DNA of 64,000 bases from Mediterraneibacter glycyrrhizinilyticus (GCF_015560805.1 NZ_JADMSO010000001.1:62001-126000), one strand, 5' to 3'; shown: positions 34,249 to 46,898, numbered from the stretch's first letter. Made by a program: numbers and translations. The notes: a model not told the origin generated them from the sequence alone.

Positions 34249-35417
34249 TGAGAGATCCATTATCGAAAAAAATCGTACAGGTACAGCCGTCGGGAATCCG
34301 GAAATTTTTTGACGTGGCAGCGGAGATGGACGATGTGATCTCGCTTGGCGTTGGGGAACCGGATTTTGATACGCCGTGGCGGATCCGGGAAGAGGGAATC
34401 TTCTCTCTGGAACGGGGGCGGACGTTCTATACGTCCAATGCCGGACTGCAGGAACTGCGGGACGAGATCTGCAAATACTTGGAGAGAAAGATACATGTTT
34501 CTTATGACCCGAAAAAAGAAACGATGGTGACGGTCGGCGGAAGCGAAGCGATCGACGTGGCGCTGCGTTGTATGCTCGATCCGGGAGATGAAGTACTGAT
34601 CCCCCAGCCGAGTTATGTTTCCTATCTGCCGTGCACGGTCATGGCGGACGGAGTTCCGGTGATCGTGGAATTAAAGCATGAGAATGAATTTAAACTGACG
34701 GTGGAAGATCTGGAATCGAAGATCAGTGAACGGACAAAGATCCTTGTCATGCCGTTTCCGAACAATCCGACCGGTTCGATCATGACAAAGGAGGATCTGG
34801 AACCGATCGCAGAGTTTGTAAAAACGCACGATCTCTATGTACTTTCCGATGAAATTTATTCCGAATTGAGTTATAAAGGCGAGCATGTGTCGATCGCAAG
34901 CCTGCCGGGGATGCGCGATCGCACGATCGTGATCAACGGTTTCTCCAAGGGATTTGCGATGACCGGATGGAGACTCGGATACTGCTGCGGACCGGAAGTG
35001 ATCTTAAAGCAGATGATCAAACTGCATCAGTTTGCGATCATGTGCGCGCCGACCAACAGTCAGTATGCGGCGGTGGAGGGACTTAGAAGCTGTGAGGATG
35101 AAGTGGCGGAAATGCGGAAATCCTATAATCAGCGGCGCCGTTTTCTGATGCACGAGTTTGCGCGGATGGGATTGGAATGTTTTGAGCCGTTCGGGGCGTT
35201 TTATGTATTCCCGAGTATCCGGGAGTTTGGGATGTCCTCGGAAGAATTTGCGGAGCGTCTTTTGATGGAAGAAAAGGTAGCGGTCGTGCCGGGAACGGCA
35301 TTTGGCGCGTGCGGCGAGGGATTTTTAAGGATCTCCTATGCGTATTCGCTGGAGGATCTGAAAGTGGCGCTTGGAAGACTGGGACATTTTATCGAGCGGC
35401 TGCGGAACGAGCGGTAG
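34248..35417 (+). CDS. class I/II PLP aminotransferase
   Basis: 389-residue fold-type I aminotransferase. PLP lysine in NGFSKGFAMTGWRLGYCCGP (about residue 233), NPTG (in FPNNPTGSIM), SDEIYSEL and the C-terminal arginine in FLRISYAYS are all present. Closest in style to the AspC/PatA group of aromatic or aspartate aminotransferases; exact amino acid not defined. Coupled to the Lrp gene upstream. Confidence 0.92.
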   Translation: MRDPLSKKIVQVQPSGIRKFFDVAAEMDDVISLGVGEPDFDTPWRIREEGIFSLERGRTFYTSNAGLQELRDEICKYLERKIHVSYDPKKETMVTVGGSEAIDVALRCMLDPGDEVLIPQPSYVSYLPCTVMADGVPVIVELKHENEFKLTVEDLESKISERTKILVMPFPNNPTGSIMTKEDLEPIAEFVKTHDLYVLSDEIYSELSYKGEHVSIASLPGMRDRTIVINGFSKGFAMTGWRLGYCCGPEVILKQMIKLHQFAIMCAPTNSQYAAVEGLRSCEDEVAEMRKSYNQRRRFLMHEFARMGLECFEPFGAFYVFPSIREFGMSSEEFAERLLMEEKVAVVPGTAFGACGEGFLRISYAYSLEDLKVALGRLGHFIERLRNER

Positions 35418-35454
35418 CAAAAATGAAAACAGAAGCAGATAAAAGGAGGAAGCG

Positions 35455-35946
35455 ATGCTCAATATTGTATTGCTTGAGCCGGAGATTCCGGCAAATACGG
35501 GAAATATCGGAAGAACCTGCGTGGCGGCGGGCGTAAGACTCCATCTGATCGAGCCGCTGGGATTCCGGCTGGATGAAAAATCATTGAAGCGTGCCGGGAT
35601 GGATTACTGGAAAGATCTGGATGTGACAACCTATATCGATTATGCGGATTTTCTCAAGAAAAATCCGGGGGTAAAGATTTACATGGCAACAACAAAGGCA
35701 CAGCATGTCTACACGGACGTCGCATATGAGCCGGACTGTTATATTATGTTCGGAAAGGAAAGCGCGGGGATCCCGGAGGAACTTCTCGTGCAAAATAAAG
35801 AAAATTGTATCCGTATCCCAATGGGCGGCGGGATCCGTTCACTGAACCTCGGAAATTCGGTGGCGATCGTCCTGTATGAAGCGCTGCGGCAGAATGCGTT
35901 TGCAGGTTTGGAGCAGGAGGGAAAACTGCATGAACTGCAGTGGTAA
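35455..35946 (+). CDS. trmL: tRNA (cytidine/uridine-34 2'-O) methyltransferase TrmL
   Basis: 163-residue SPOUT methyltransferase. EPEIPANTGNIGRTCVAAG at the N-terminus, FGKESAGIPEELL and the knot segment IRIPMGGGIRSLNLGNSVAIVLYEALRQ are the three SPOUT motifs; the small size is that of TrmL, which methylates the wobble ribose. ATG 35455 follows AAAAGGAGGAAGCG. Confidence 0.94.
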   Translation: MLNIVLLEPEIPANTGNIGRTCVAAGVRLHLIEPLGFRLDEKSLKRAGMDYWKDLDVTTYIDYADFLKKNPGVKIYMATTKAQHVYTDVAYEPDCYIMFGKESAGIPEELLVQNKENCIRIPMGGGIRSLNLGNSVAIVLYEALRQNAFAGLEQEGKLHELQW

Positions 35947-35975
35947 AAAAGGGAAAAATGGTTATAATAAAGAGA

Positions 35976-36014
35976 GGGGCATCTGTAAAAAAAGAAGACA
36001 GATGCTCTTGCTTT
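35976..36014 (+). terminator. terminator-like hairpin after trmL
   Basis: GCATCTGT (35979-35986) and ACAGATGC (35998-36005) with extra AGAG/CTCT pairs; the T-run is poor. The remaining 200 bases to the V-ATPase operon are AT-rich with several TATAAT-like strings but no clear -35/-10 pair. Confidence 0.45.
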
Positions 36015-36214
36015 ATTAGAAAATCTTATAGATATAAAAAATTAACTGACAATAGCTTGGATACTTATAAGAATGACAAAAAATATCATAAAATAAATCG
36101 GATTGTACAGCAATAGGATGAAAAAATTGCAGATAATTATGGACTTTTCATAACGAGTGTGCTAAGGTGAACGTTATAAGCGAAGTGTGACTTCAGAAAG
36201 GTGGTGACAGAATC

Positions 36215-36523
36215 ATGGTAGAAGAGACCATCCGGGTGATCCGAGAGACCGAGTCACAGGCTGATCAGATTGTGAAACATGCACAGGATCAGTATAATAA
36301 GCTTCTGGAAGAAGCCAGAAAAGAGGCGGATAAGATCAGAACAGAGCAGCTTCAGAGTGCGAAGCAAAAAGCCGAGCAGGAGATGGAAGCTGCGAGATCC
36401 CGCGGAGATGGAGAAACGGCCGCAGCCAATATAGCGATCGAGCAGGAGATCAAAGCGTTGAAAGAAAACGCGCTGAAAAAAGAAGCGGAGGCGGTTGAAC
36501 TGGTTATTTCCAAATTGGTCTGA
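36215..36523 (+). CDS. ntpF: V-type ATPase subunit G/H
   Basis: 102-residue coiled-coil protein, Lys/Glu/Ala-rich throughout (EEARKEADKIRTEQLQSAKQKAEQEME), with the pattern of the peripheral-stalk subunit that pairs with subunit E. First gene of the nine-gene V-type ATPase operon (F-I-K-E-C-G-A-B-D). AGAAAGGTGGTGACAG precedes the ATG. Confidence 0.88.
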   Translation: MVEETIRVIRETESQADQIVKHAQDQYNKLLEEARKEADKIRTEQLQSAKQKAEQEMEAARSRGDGETAAANIAIEQEIKALKENALKKEAEAVELVISKLV

Positions 36524-36583
36524 ATGAAGACCGGAGGGGGAACAACCGGGGGGATATAGAAAAGAAAAAGGAGGGATGATGTT

Positions 36584-39078
<2,495 letters not shown>

Positions 39079-39097
39079 TAGGAGGAATGATTTTAAG

Positions 39098-39691
39098 ATG
39101 AGTGGATTAGATAAAATGAAAAATCAGATTCTGGATGAAGCGAACCACTCAGCGGAAGCCAAGATTGCGGAAGCGAAAGCGAAAGCCGAAGAGATCATTC
39201 AGGCGGCTAAGGCCAAAGCAGAAGAAGAGGCTGGAAAAATCTCTCAGAAATCCGGAGAAGCAGTTGCTATTTATGGGGAACGCGTGAAATCTTCCTGCGA
39301 TATGCAGCGGAAAAAAGCGCTGCTTCAGGCAAAACAGGAACTGATCCGCGGCGTGCTGGAAAAAGCGCAGGCGCAGATCCTGTCTCTGGAGACACCGGCA
39401 TATTTTGATATGATCCGTGAAATGCTGAAAAAGTATGCGCAGCCGGAAGCGGGCACGATCCGTTTCTCTAAAAAGGATCTGGAACGGATGCCGGAGGGAT
39501 TTGAGTCGGAGATTCAGAACATAGCCGGAGAAAAGGGCGGAAGCCTTACACTGGAAAAAGATCCGGCAGATCTGGACGGCGGGTTCATCCTTGTATATGG
39601 AGGAATTGAAGAAAACTGTACGATCGGCGCGATGTTTGAGGCAAAGAGAGATGAGCTGTCCGATTGTGTTCACAAAGTCATGTTCGCATAA
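39098..39691 (+). CDS. ntpE: V-type ATPase subunit E
   Basis: 197-residue peripheral-stalk subunit: long N-terminal helix rich in Lys/Ala/Glu (about 1-75) and a small globular C-terminal head (GGSLTLEKDPADLDGGFILVYGGIEENCTI). Partner of NtpF. AGGAGGAATGATTTTAAG precedes ATG 39098. Confidence 0.92.
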   Translation: MSGLDKMKNQILDEANHSAEAKIAEAKAKAEEIIQAAKAKAEEEAGKISQKSGEAVAIYGERVKSSCDMQRKKALLQAKQELIRGVLEKAQAQILSLETPAYFDMIREMLKKYAQPEAGTIRFSKKDLERMPEGFESEIQNIAGEKGGSLTLEKDPADLDGGFILVYGGIEENCTIGAMFEAKRDELSDCVHKVMFA

Positions 39692-39706
39692 TGGAGGGAT
39701 AGAGAT

Positions 39707-40678
39707 TTGAATGAATTAGAGTATACGTTTGCGGTCGCGCGGATCCGCGCGCTGGAAGCGTCTCTTCTGACAGATCAGGTTATCGACCAGCTTGTGAACA
39801 GTCCGGGAGAAAAACAGTGCCTGGAACTTCTGCGTGAGCGCGGATGGGGCGACGGCGGAAATGATCTGGATGCAGAGGAGATGCTGAAAACAGAAGAAAA
39901 GAAGACTTGGGAAGTGATTCGCGAGGCGGCGCCGGATCTGAACGTATTCGATGTGTTTTCCTATACGAAACTGTACCATAATCTGAAAGCGGCGATCAAA
40001 GAAGTCTGCACGGAAGTGCGCAATGAAAATATTTTCTATGACGACTGCGAGATTTCCGGTGAGGAAATGCTTCGGATCGTGGAGAACAAAGAATTTTCCC
40101 GGCTTCCGGGAAAGATGCCGGAGGCGGCGCAGGATGCTTACGATACGCTGCTCCATACGAGAGACGGACAGCTTTGCGATGTGATCATCGATAAGGCGGC
40201 TTTGGAAGCGATTTATGCGGTGGGACAGGAGTCGGAAGACGAGATCATCCGGAATTATGCGGAATCTACGGTTGCGATCGCGGATATCAAGATCGCGGTA
40301 CGTTCCCAGAAGACCGGGAAATCAATAGAATTCATGCGGCGCGCGATGGCAGAATGTGAAAGTATCAGTATCGAACAGCTGATGAAAGCGGCATTGTCCG
40401 GTATGGATGCGATCAGCGAATATCTGTCGGGGACTTCGTATTCGGAGGGCGCGCAGGCGCTTGGCGACTCACCGTCGGCGTTTGAGCGGTGGTGCGACAA
40501 CCGGATGATCCAGACGATCCGTCCGCAGAAATACAACAGTTTTTCCGTAGGACCGCTGGTGGCGTATCTGATCGCGAGAGAAAATGAGATCAAAACGGTT
40601 CGGATCATCCTGACCGGAAAGCAGAACGGCTTTTCGGATGAGGCGATCCGGGAAAGGGTAAGGGAGATGTATGTATAA
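39707..40678 (+). CDS. ntpC: V-type ATPase subunit C (d)
   Basis: 323-residue all-helical subunit that sits on the c-ring and receives the central stalk. Typical YTFAVARIRALEASLL start and IRPQKYNSFSVGPLVAYLIARENEIKTVRIIL C-terminal block. Starts with TTG 39707, eight bases after GGAGGG; there is no ATG nearby in frame. Confidence 0.92.
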   Translation: MNELEYTFAVARIRALEASLLTDQVIDQLVNSPGEKQCLELLRERGWGDGGNDLDAEEMLKTEEKKTWEVIREAAPDLNVFDVFSYTKLYHNLKAAIKEVCTEVRNENIFYDDCEISGEEMLRIVENKEFSRLPGKMPEAAQDAYDTLLHTRDGQLCDVIIDKAALEAIYAVGQESEDEIIRNYAESTVAIADIKIAVRSQKTGKSIEFMRRAMAECESISIEQLMKAALSGMDAISEYLSGTSYSEGAQALGDSPSAFERWCDNRMIQTIRPQKYNSFSVGPLVAYLIARENEIKTVRIILTGKQNGFSDEAIRERVREMYV

Positions 40679-40991
40679 AATTGCAGTGATCGGCGATTAC
40701 GGAAGCATTTACGGCTTCGCAACGCTGGGACTGAGCATCTGCCCGGTCAAGACCCGCGAGGAAGCGAAGAATAAATTAAAACAGCTTGCAGAGGGAAAAT
40801 ATGGGATCATCTATATTACAGAAGCTGTGGCTGCCGAGATCAAAGAAGAAATCGAAAAATATCAGGAGCAGACATTGCCGGCGATCATTCAGATCCCGGG
40901 CGTGTCGGGCAACACAGGCGCAGGAGTAGACGGCGTCAAAAAGACTGTGGAGCAGGCGGTCGGTTCCGATATTCTGTTTTCACAGGAATAA
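40671..40991 (+). CDS. ntpG: V-type ATPase subunit F
   Basis: 106-residue Rossmann-like subunit of the central stalk: KIAVIGDYGSIYGFATLGLSICPV and GIIYITEAVA are conserved. Overlaps the end of ntpC by 8 bases, indicating coupled translation. Confidence 0.92.
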   Translation: MYKIAVIGDYGSIYGFATLGLSICPVKTREEAKNKLKQLAEGKYGIIYITEAVAAEIKEEIEKYQEQTLPAIIQIPGVSGNTGAGVDGVKKTVEQAVGSDILFSQE

Positions 40992-41013
40992 GAAAGGTAG
41001 GTAATTCGTCAAA

Positions 41014-42780
41014 ATGAGCACAGGCGTAATTAAAAAAGTCGCAGGACCGCTTGTCATTGCATCGGGAATGCGCGACGCGAACATGTTTGACGTGGTTCGT
41101 GTCAGTAAACAGAGACTGATTGGCGAAATCATTGAGATACACGGAGACGAGGCGTCTATTCAGGTTTATGAGGAGACTTCCGGACTCGGACCGGGAGAAC
41201 CGGTGGAGTCTATGGGCGTACCGATGTCCGTTGAACTGGGACCCGGACTGATCACGAGTATTTACGACGGAATTCAGAGACCGCTGGACGATATCATGAA
41301 AGTTTCGGGAAACAGCCTGAAACGTGGTGTGGAAGTTCCGTCCCTGAAACGGGATCTGAAATGGGAATTTGTCCCGACCGTACAGGTTGGCGACGAAGTC
41401 GCGGAGGGCGACGTGTTCGGAACCGTGCAGGAGACGATCGTTGTTCAGCAGAAGATCATGGTTCCGTACGGAGTCAAAGGTAAGGTCAAAGAGATCAAAT
41501 CCGGTGAGTTTACCGTGGAGGATGTTGTCTGCGTTGTCGAGACGGAGAACGGAGACAAAGAACTGACAATGATGCAGAAATGGCCGGTTCGCCGCGGACG
41601 TCCGTACCAGAAGAAACTGCCGCCGAAGATGCCGCTTGTCACGGGACAGCGTGTCATCGATACATTTTTCCCAATCGCAAAGGGCGGTGTGGCAGCGGTT
41701 CCGGGACCGTTCGGAAGCGGAAAGACCGTGATCCAGCATCAGCTTGCGAAATGGGCGGAAGCGGACATTGTCGTGTACATTGGATGCGGAGAGCGTGGAA
41801 ATGAGATGACGGACGTTCTGAATGAATTTCCGGAATTGAAAGACCCGAAGACAGGACAGTCTCTGATGCAGAGAACGGTTCTGATCGCAAATACATCGGA
41901 TATGCCGGTTGCGGCGCGTGAAGCATCGATCTATACCGGAATCACGATCGCAGAATATTTCCGTGATATGGGATTCTCGGTTGCATTGATGGCAGATTCC
42001 ACATCCCGCTGGGCAGAGGCGCTCCGTGAGATGTCCGGACGTCTGGAAGAGATGCCGGGTGAAGAGGGATATCCGGCATATTTGGGAAGCCGTCTGGCGC
42101 AGTTCTATGAGAGAGCCGGACATGTGATCTCCCTCGGAAAAGACGGACGAGAGGGCGCGCTGTCAGTGATCGGTGCGGTATCCCCTCCGGGAGGAGATAT
42201 TTCCGAGCCGGTATCCCAGGCGACGCTCCGTATTGTTAAAGTATTCTGGGGACTGGATTCCGCACTTGCGTATAAGAGACATTTCCCGGCGATCAACTGG
42301 CTGAACAGTTACTCGCTGTATCTGGATGATATGGAAAAATGGTTCAATGAGCAGGTGGAATCTGACTGGATGGCGAACCGCCAGAAGATGATGACGCTTC
42401 TTCAGGAAGAGGCGGAACTGGAAGAAATCGTTAAGATGGTAGGTATGGATGCACTTTCACCGGGAGACCGTCTGAAAATGGAAGCTGCGCGCTCGATCCG
42501 TGAGGACTTCCTGCATCAGAACTCGTTCCATGAGATCGACACCTATACATCATTGAAGAAACAGTATATGATGATGAAACTCGTGATCGCATATTATGAG
42601 AACGCGGTTGAGGCTCTGAAAGAGGGCGCGGGACTGAATGCATTGATCTCGCTTCCGGTTCGTGAGCAGATCGGTCGTTTCAAATATGTGACCGAAGAAA
42701 ATCTGGATGTGGAGTATAAAAAAGTCAAGGAACAGCTTCACGTTGAGATTGCCAATGCATTGGGAAAGGAGATGATGTAA
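41014..42780 (+). CDS. ntpA: V-type ATPase catalytic subunit A
   Basis: 588 residues. P-loop GPFGSGKT at about 232-239, catalytic glutamate in GCGERGNEM, non-homologous bulge region (residues about 115-190) characteristic of A subunits, and [27 protein letters not shown]. Hydrolyses or makes ATP. AGAAAGGTAGG precedes ATG 41014. Directly abuts ntpB. Confidence 0.97.
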   Translation: MSTGVIKKVAGPLVIASGMRDANMFDVVRVSKQRLIGEIIEIHGDEASIQVYEETSGLGPGEPVESMGVPMSVELGPGLITSIYDGIQRPLDDIMKVSGNSLKRGVEVPSLKRDLKWEFVPTVQVGDEVAEGDVFGTVQETIVVQQKIMVPYGVKGKVKEIKSGEFTVEDVVCVVETENGDKELTMMQKWPVRRGRPYQKKLPPKMPLVTGQRVIDTFFPIAKGGVAAVPGPFGSGKTVIQHQLAKWAEADIVVYIGCGERGNEMTDVLNEFPELKDPKTGQSLMQRTVLIANTSDMPVAAREASIYTGITIAEYFRDMGFSVALMADSTSRWAEALREMSGRLEEMPGEEGYPAYLGSRLAQFYERAGHVISLGKDGREGALSVIGAVSPPGGDISEPVSQATLRIVKVFWGLDSALAYKRHFPAINWLNSYSLYLDDMEKWFNEQVESDWMANRQKMMTLLQEEAELEEIVKMVGMDALSPGDRLKMEAARSIREDFLHQNSFHEIDTYTSLKKQYMMMKLVIAYYENAVEALKEGAGLNALISLPVREQIGRFKYVTEENLDVEYKKVKEQLHVEIANALGKEMM

Positions 42781-44151
42781 ATGCCGAAAGAGTATCGTAC
42801 TATACAGGAAGTTGCCGGACCGCTGATGCTGGTACGGGGCGTGGAACATGTCTCCTATGATGAATTGGGGGAGATCGAGCTTGCCAGCGGTGAGGTACGC
42901 CGCTGTAAAGTTCTGGAAGTAAACGGAAGCGATGCACTTGTACAGTTGTTTGAAAGCTCTACCGGTATCAATTTGTCCAACAGTAAGGTGCGTTTCCTTG
43001 GACGCAGTATGGAGCTTGGCGTGTCGGAAGATATGCTGGGACGTGTCTTTGACGGTCTTGGCCGTCCGATCGACGACGGTCCGGAGATCCTGCCGGACGC
43101 CCGTATGGACATCAACGGTCTGCCGATGAACCCGGCAGCCAGAAGTTATCCGGAGGAATTTATCCAGACAGGTGTATCTGCGATCGATGGTCTGAACACT
43201 CTGGTCCGCGGACAGAAGCTCCCGATCTTCTCGGCATCCGGTATGCCGCATGCGCAGTTGGCGGCACAGATCGCAAGACAGGCAAAAGTACGCGGAACCG
43301 ATGAGAACTTTGCCGTTGTATTTGCTGCGATGGGTATCACATTTGAGGAATCCAACTTCTTCGTGGAAAGTTTTAAAGAAACAGGTGCGATCGACCGTAC
43401 GGTTCTGTTCGTCAATCTGGCAAACGACCCGGCGATCGAGCGTATCGCAACGCCGCGTATGGCGCTGACAGCAGCAGAATATCTGGCATTTGAAAAAGAT
43501 ATGCATGTACTGGTTATCCTGACGGATATTACAAACTATGCAGATGCGCTGCGTGAAGTATCAGCAGCACGAAAAGAAGTTCCGGGACGACGCGGATATC
43601 CGGGATATATGTATACAGACCTGGCGTCTCTGTATGAGAGAGCAGGACGTCAGAACGGAAAATCGGGAAGTATCACGATGATCCCGATCCTGACGATGCC
43701 GGAGGATGACAAGACCCATCCGATCCCGGACTTGACTGGATATATCACCGAGGGGCAGATCATCCTGAGTCGTGATCTGTATCGAAAAGGCGTGACGCCG
43801 CCGATCGACGTACTGCCGTCTCTTTCCCGTCTGAAAGATAAGGGAATCGGCGAGGGCAAGACCCGTGCGGATCACTCCAATACGATGAACCAGCTCTTCT
43901 CCGCATATGCCCGTGGTAAAGATGCGAAAGAGCTGATGGTGATCCTTGGAGAAGCTGCGCTGACGGAGATCGACCTGATGTATGCGAAGTTTGCGGATGC
44001 ATTTGAAGAGCAGTATGTATCGCAGGGATATAATACAGACCGAAGCATTGAAGAGACTTTGGATATCGGATGGAAGCTGCTGTCCATGCTGCCGAGAACC
44101 GAACTGAAACGAATCGATGAGAAATTCCTGGATGAATATTACGGAAAGTAG
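42781..44151 (+). CDS. ntpB: V-type ATPase regulatory subunit B
   Basis: 456 residues; ATPase-like fold with a degenerate P-loop ([19 protein letters not shown]) as usual for B subunits, arginine finger region in DYPSL-like [22 protein letters not shown]. Starts at the base following the ntpA stop. Confidence 0.97.
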   Translation: MPKEYRTIQEVAGPLMLVRGVEHVSYDELGEIELASGEVRRCKVLEVNGSDALVQLFESSTGINLSNSKVRFLGRSMELGVSEDMLGRVFDGLGRPIDDGPEILPDARMDINGLPMNPAARSYPEEFIQTGVSAIDGLNTLVRGQKLPIFSASGMPHAQLAAQIARQAKVRGTDENFAVVFAAMGITFEESNFFVESFKETGAIDRTVLFVNLANDPAIERIATPRMALTAAEYLAFEKDMHVLVILTDITNYADALREVSAARKEVPGRRGYPGYMYTDLASLYERAGRQNGKSGSITMIPILTMPEDDKTHPIPDLTGYITEGQIILSRDLYRKGVTPPIDVLPSLSRLKDKGIGEGKTRADHSNTMNQLFSAYARGKDAKELMVILGEAALTEIDLMYAKFADAFEEQYVSQGYNTDRSIEETLDIGWKLLSMLPRTELKRIDEKFLDEYYGK

Positions 44152-44229
44152 GTTTATGTTTTTAGCCTAAGATTTTCGGACTATTGTGAAAAAATTCAGG
44201 ACTCAGATTGGAAAGGGAGGTGACGGCAG

Positions 44230-44907
44230 TTGGCATCGACACAGGTAAATCCAACCCGTATGGAATTGACCAGATTGAAAAAGAAGCGGATCACTGCGAT
44301 CCGCGGTCATAAGCTTTTGAAAGATAAGCGGGATGAGCTGATGCGCCAGTATCTTGATCTGGTACGGGAAAATATGGAAGTACGGCTGCGGGTGGAGAAA
44401 GGGATCCTTTCTGCCAACAAGAACTTTGTCATTGCGAAAGCCGGCATGTCAGAGGCGGCGCTGAATACAGCGCTGATGGCTCCGAAACAGGAGATCAATC
44501 TGGAGGCGGGTGAGAAGAATGTCATGAGTGTAAACATTCCGACATTTGAATACAAGACAAGGACAGCCGATGAAAACGATATCTATTCTTATGGTTTCGC
44601 ATTCACATCCAGTGATCTGGATGGTGCGGTGAAGTCGCTGGCAGATATTCTGCCGGATATGATACGGCTTGCAGAATGCGAGAAAGCGTGTCAGCTGATG
44701 GCGGCGGAGATCGAGAAGACGAGACGCCGTGTAAATGCGCTGGAACATGTCATTATTCCGGAGACTGAAAAGAATATCAAGTATATTACGATGAAGCTGG
44801 ATGAGAATGAACGAAGTACCCAGATTCGTTTGATGAAAGTAAAGGATATGATGCTTGAGGAAGCGCATGGATACAGCCAGAAAGCAGAAGAATACGAAGC
44901 AGTATAA
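44230..44907 (+). CDS. ntpD: V-type ATPase subunit D (central shaft)
   Basis: 225-residue subunit with long antiparallel helices at both ends, forming the rotating shaft: NPTRMELTRLKKKRITAIRGHKLLKDKRDEL and the C-terminal RVNALEHVIIPETEKNIKYITMKLDENER. TTG 44230 is the start, with GGAGGTG 9 bases before. Last gene of the operon. Confidence 0.94.
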   Translation: MASTQVNPTRMELTRLKKKRITAIRGHKLLKDKRDELMRQYLDLVRENMEVRLRVEKGILSANKNFVIAKAGMSEAALNTALMAPKQEINLEAGEKNVMSVNIPTFEYKTRTADENDIYSYGFAFTSSDLDGAVKSLADILPDMIRLAECEKACQLMAAEIEKTRRRVNALEHVIIPETEKNIKYITMKLDENERSTQIRLMKVKDMMLEEAHGYSQKAEEYEAV

Positions 44908-44913
44908 TTAATA

Positions 44914-44980
44914 AAAAAGCAGCCGGGACAAAAATTGCAGGAGTGCGGAGCACGAAACAATTTTTGTCCCGGCTGCTTTT
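44914..44980. terminator. bidirectional terminator after the V-ATPase operon
   Basis: AAAAGCAGCCGGGACAAAAATTG and its complement (44958-44980) form a 23-base perfect stem with a 20-base loop; A-run before and TTTT after let it serve both the operon and the minus-strand remnant at 44983. Confidence 0.9.
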
Positions 44981-44982
44981 GA

Positions 44983-45575
44983 TTAACGATTTTGAAGCTC
45001 TTCTGTGAGACGCTGGAGCTTTTGGGTGAGTTCATCGATGAGATGATCTTTTTCGGAAATAGCGTTGTCCTTTTCGGAGAGTTTGGTTCGAATTTCGGAA
45101 ATGGCGTTGTCCTTTTCGGAAATCTGGATTTTCATTTCAGCTAGTATATCGTTTTTCTCATCTAATTCATCCTGCATCTCATCGATCATCAGCTGAACGG
45201 TGTTTTTGTCTAATTCGGCAAGTTCTTTAGAAAACATTCTCATAACCTCCTCGATATTGAGACACAGCCTGTATCCATCTTCGTAAAGCGCCTTGAATTC
45301 CGGATATGTTTCGATAAGCTTTAGAATGATTTCGGGGTCATCTTCCGATAGAAAAGTCAGCCATGCCTCCAGTTTATTTTCGAATTTACAGGTGATTTTA
45401 TTTTGGATGTTTTTCTGAAAGATGTCAAGAGCAACGAAGACATATTTTTGCAGAAGTTCTAATTTTAAACCGGTATTAAATGTCTGTTCCGCATAATGAC
45501 AATACACATCTGTGAATTTGTTGATAGTTACAGTTCGATCCGCATCGCACCAAATGGAAAAAATTACATATAATA
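44983..45575 (-). pseudogene. Rpn-family nuclease/transposase remnant (C-terminal half)
   Basis: C-terminal half of the PD-(D/E)XK nuclease 'putative transposase' family common in Lachnospiraceae: TINKFTDVYCHYAEQTF, LELLQKYVFVALDIFQKNI, EAWLTFLSEDDPEIILKLIETYP, MFSKELAELDKNTVQLMIDEMQ, then a coiled coil with near-repeats (ISEKDNAISEIRTKLSEKDNAISEKD). The frame stays open upstream to about 45575 (VIFSIWCDADRTV) but has no start, and the whole catalytic N-terminus is absent. Its lost 5' half was replaced by the promoter region of the next gene. Confidence 0.75.
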
Positions 45576-45632
45576 AAGAAAGGAAAACGTGCTGTAAATC
45601 AGAGGGAGTTTATAGCCGAAAGGATTGTGAAA

Positions 45633-46106
45633 ATGATGCAGAAACTGCCGTATTATATGGTGTATCCGATGCCGTTTGTGTATGATGACGAGCGAATCGA
45701 GGAGCGGGATATGGAGTATATGAAGAGTTTGTATCCGGATGCGGCAAAACGAATTTTACCATATATTGAAGAAGAATGTGACCGATTGGAATATCAGTGC
45801 AGTATGATCTACGATGAGTATCCGGATCAGCTGCAGCTGCGGATGATGTGTAAAAGAATTTGTGAAAATGTGAAAAAACATGAAAAATTTTGGATGGAAT
45901 GTGAATATCCTGAAATATCCTCACATTCAGAGAGAGAGTTGGAAGAGAACAGCGCTGTGAAAGATACAGGAAAAATCCGAGGGCAGGAACGACCGCTTGG
46001 CCCGATGCGGCAGGACTGGCTGCAAAATCTGGTGGAAGTCATGCTTTATCAGGAATTGTTAAGACGAAGACGGGAGGGCAGGAGACGGGGACGAAGAATT
46101 TACTAA
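45633..46106 (+). CDS. conserved protein of unknown function
   Basis: 157-residue soluble protein. Starts KLPYYMVYPMPFVYDDERIEERDMEYMKSLYPDAA, continues with ILPYIEEECDRLEYQCSMIYDEYPDQLQLRMMCKRI, then a low-similarity middle and a strongly basic tail (RRRREGRRRGRRIY). I recall similar proteins, with the same DEYPDQLQLRMMC segment, from many Lachnospiraceae, but know no function. ATG 45633 follows CGAAAGG by 9 bases; a TATAAT lies at 45569-45574. Confidence 0.75.
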   Translation: MMQKLPYYMVYPMPFVYDDERIEERDMEYMKSLYPDAAKRILPYIEEECDRLEYQCSMIYDEYPDQLQLRMMCKRICENVKKHEKFWMECEYPEISSHSERELEENSAVKDTGKIRGQERPLGPMRQDWLQNLVEVMLYQELLRRRREGRRRGRRIY

Positions 46107-46165
46107 TGAAAAAATGTATGTTATAATGACGACTGTAACAAATGAATTTACGGAGCAAAATACAT

Positions 46166-46675
46166 ATGAAAAAAAATAATTTGATCTTTATCGGTATGCC
46201 GGCAGTCGGTAAAAGTACGGTCGGTGTTGTAGTGGCAAAACGGTTGGGAAAGAACTTTATCGATACCGATCTTTTGATTCAGGAGCAGGAGAAAAAACTG
46301 TTGCGTGAGATCATCGCGGAAGTGGGAGAAGACGGATTTTTGGAGATCGAGAATCAGGTCAACCGGGATCTGGAAACGGAAAATGCAGTGATCTCGCCGG
46401 GGGGAAGCGTTGTCTATTGTGAGGAAGCGATGCAGCATTATAAAGAGATCGGAACGGTGGTATATTTACAGGCATCTTATCAGACAATAAAGCGTAGGAT
46501 AAAAAGTCCGAAAAAACGTGGTGTTGTCCTGCGAGAGGGACAGACGTTTCAGGATCTGTATAATGAACGCGTCCGGCTGTTTGAAAGATACGCGGATGTT
46601 ACGATCTGTGAAGATGGATGCCAGATCGAGGAAACGATAGAAAAAGTGCTGGAAGAAATCGAAAAAATGGCGTAA
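46166..46675 (+). CDS. shikimate kinase-like protein
   Basis: 169-residue P-loop kinase of the shikimate kinase family: GMPAVGKSTVG, DTDLLIQ (metal/shikimate aspartate) and SPGGSVV are kept. The FR motif whose arginine binds shikimate reads FLEIE here, and the lid arginine region is PKKRGVVLREGQ instead of RPLL. It may therefore act on another small molecule. ACGGAGC precedes ATG 46166. It stands alone, not with other aro genes. Confidence 0.7.
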   Translation: MKKNNLIFIGMPAVGKSTVGVVVAKRLGKNFIDTDLLIQEQEKKLLREIIAEVGEDGFLEIENQVNRDLETENAVISPGGSVVYCEEAMQHYKEIGTVVYLQASYQTIKRRIKSPKKRGVVLREGQTFQDLYNERVRLFERYADVTICEDGCQIEETIEKVLEEIEKMA

Positions 46676-46709
46676 AAAGTGACCGAAGAAACAAAATTGT
46701 GAAAAAGAT

Positions 46710-46737
46710 TTTACATTTTTGTAAATTGTGGTATAAT
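46710..46737 (+). promoter_or_regulatory. promoter of murA
   Basis: TTTACA (46710-46715), 16 bases, TATAAT (46732-46737). It leaves a leader of about 155 bases before murA, in which I see no clear structure. Confidence 0.6.
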
Positions 46738-46898
46738 ATCCGCGGATATTATAAGACGAACTTAGTTTTGACATTTTTATATATCGTCGGTGCGGCGTCG
46801 GTGTACGAGGGGAGTATACTTGCTGCATACCGGCGCAGATACAGCAGAAGAGTGAAGTCGGCAATGAAAATGACGATATCGGATAATTGAGGTGCAAT

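Noticed and set aside
40936-42123. Minus-strand open frame of 395 codons opposite ntpA
   Set aside because: Antisense of a conserved ATPase subunit; no family likeness.
45070-45140. Repeat array or CRISPR-like repeat near the nuclease remnant
   Set aside because: Only two or three imperfect coding repeats (coiled-coil heptads), no spacers.
46618-46890. Plus-strand frame of 90 codons across the murA promoter
   Set aside because: Begins inside the kinase-like gene and spans promoter DNA; rich in Arg/Lys/Asn without pattern.
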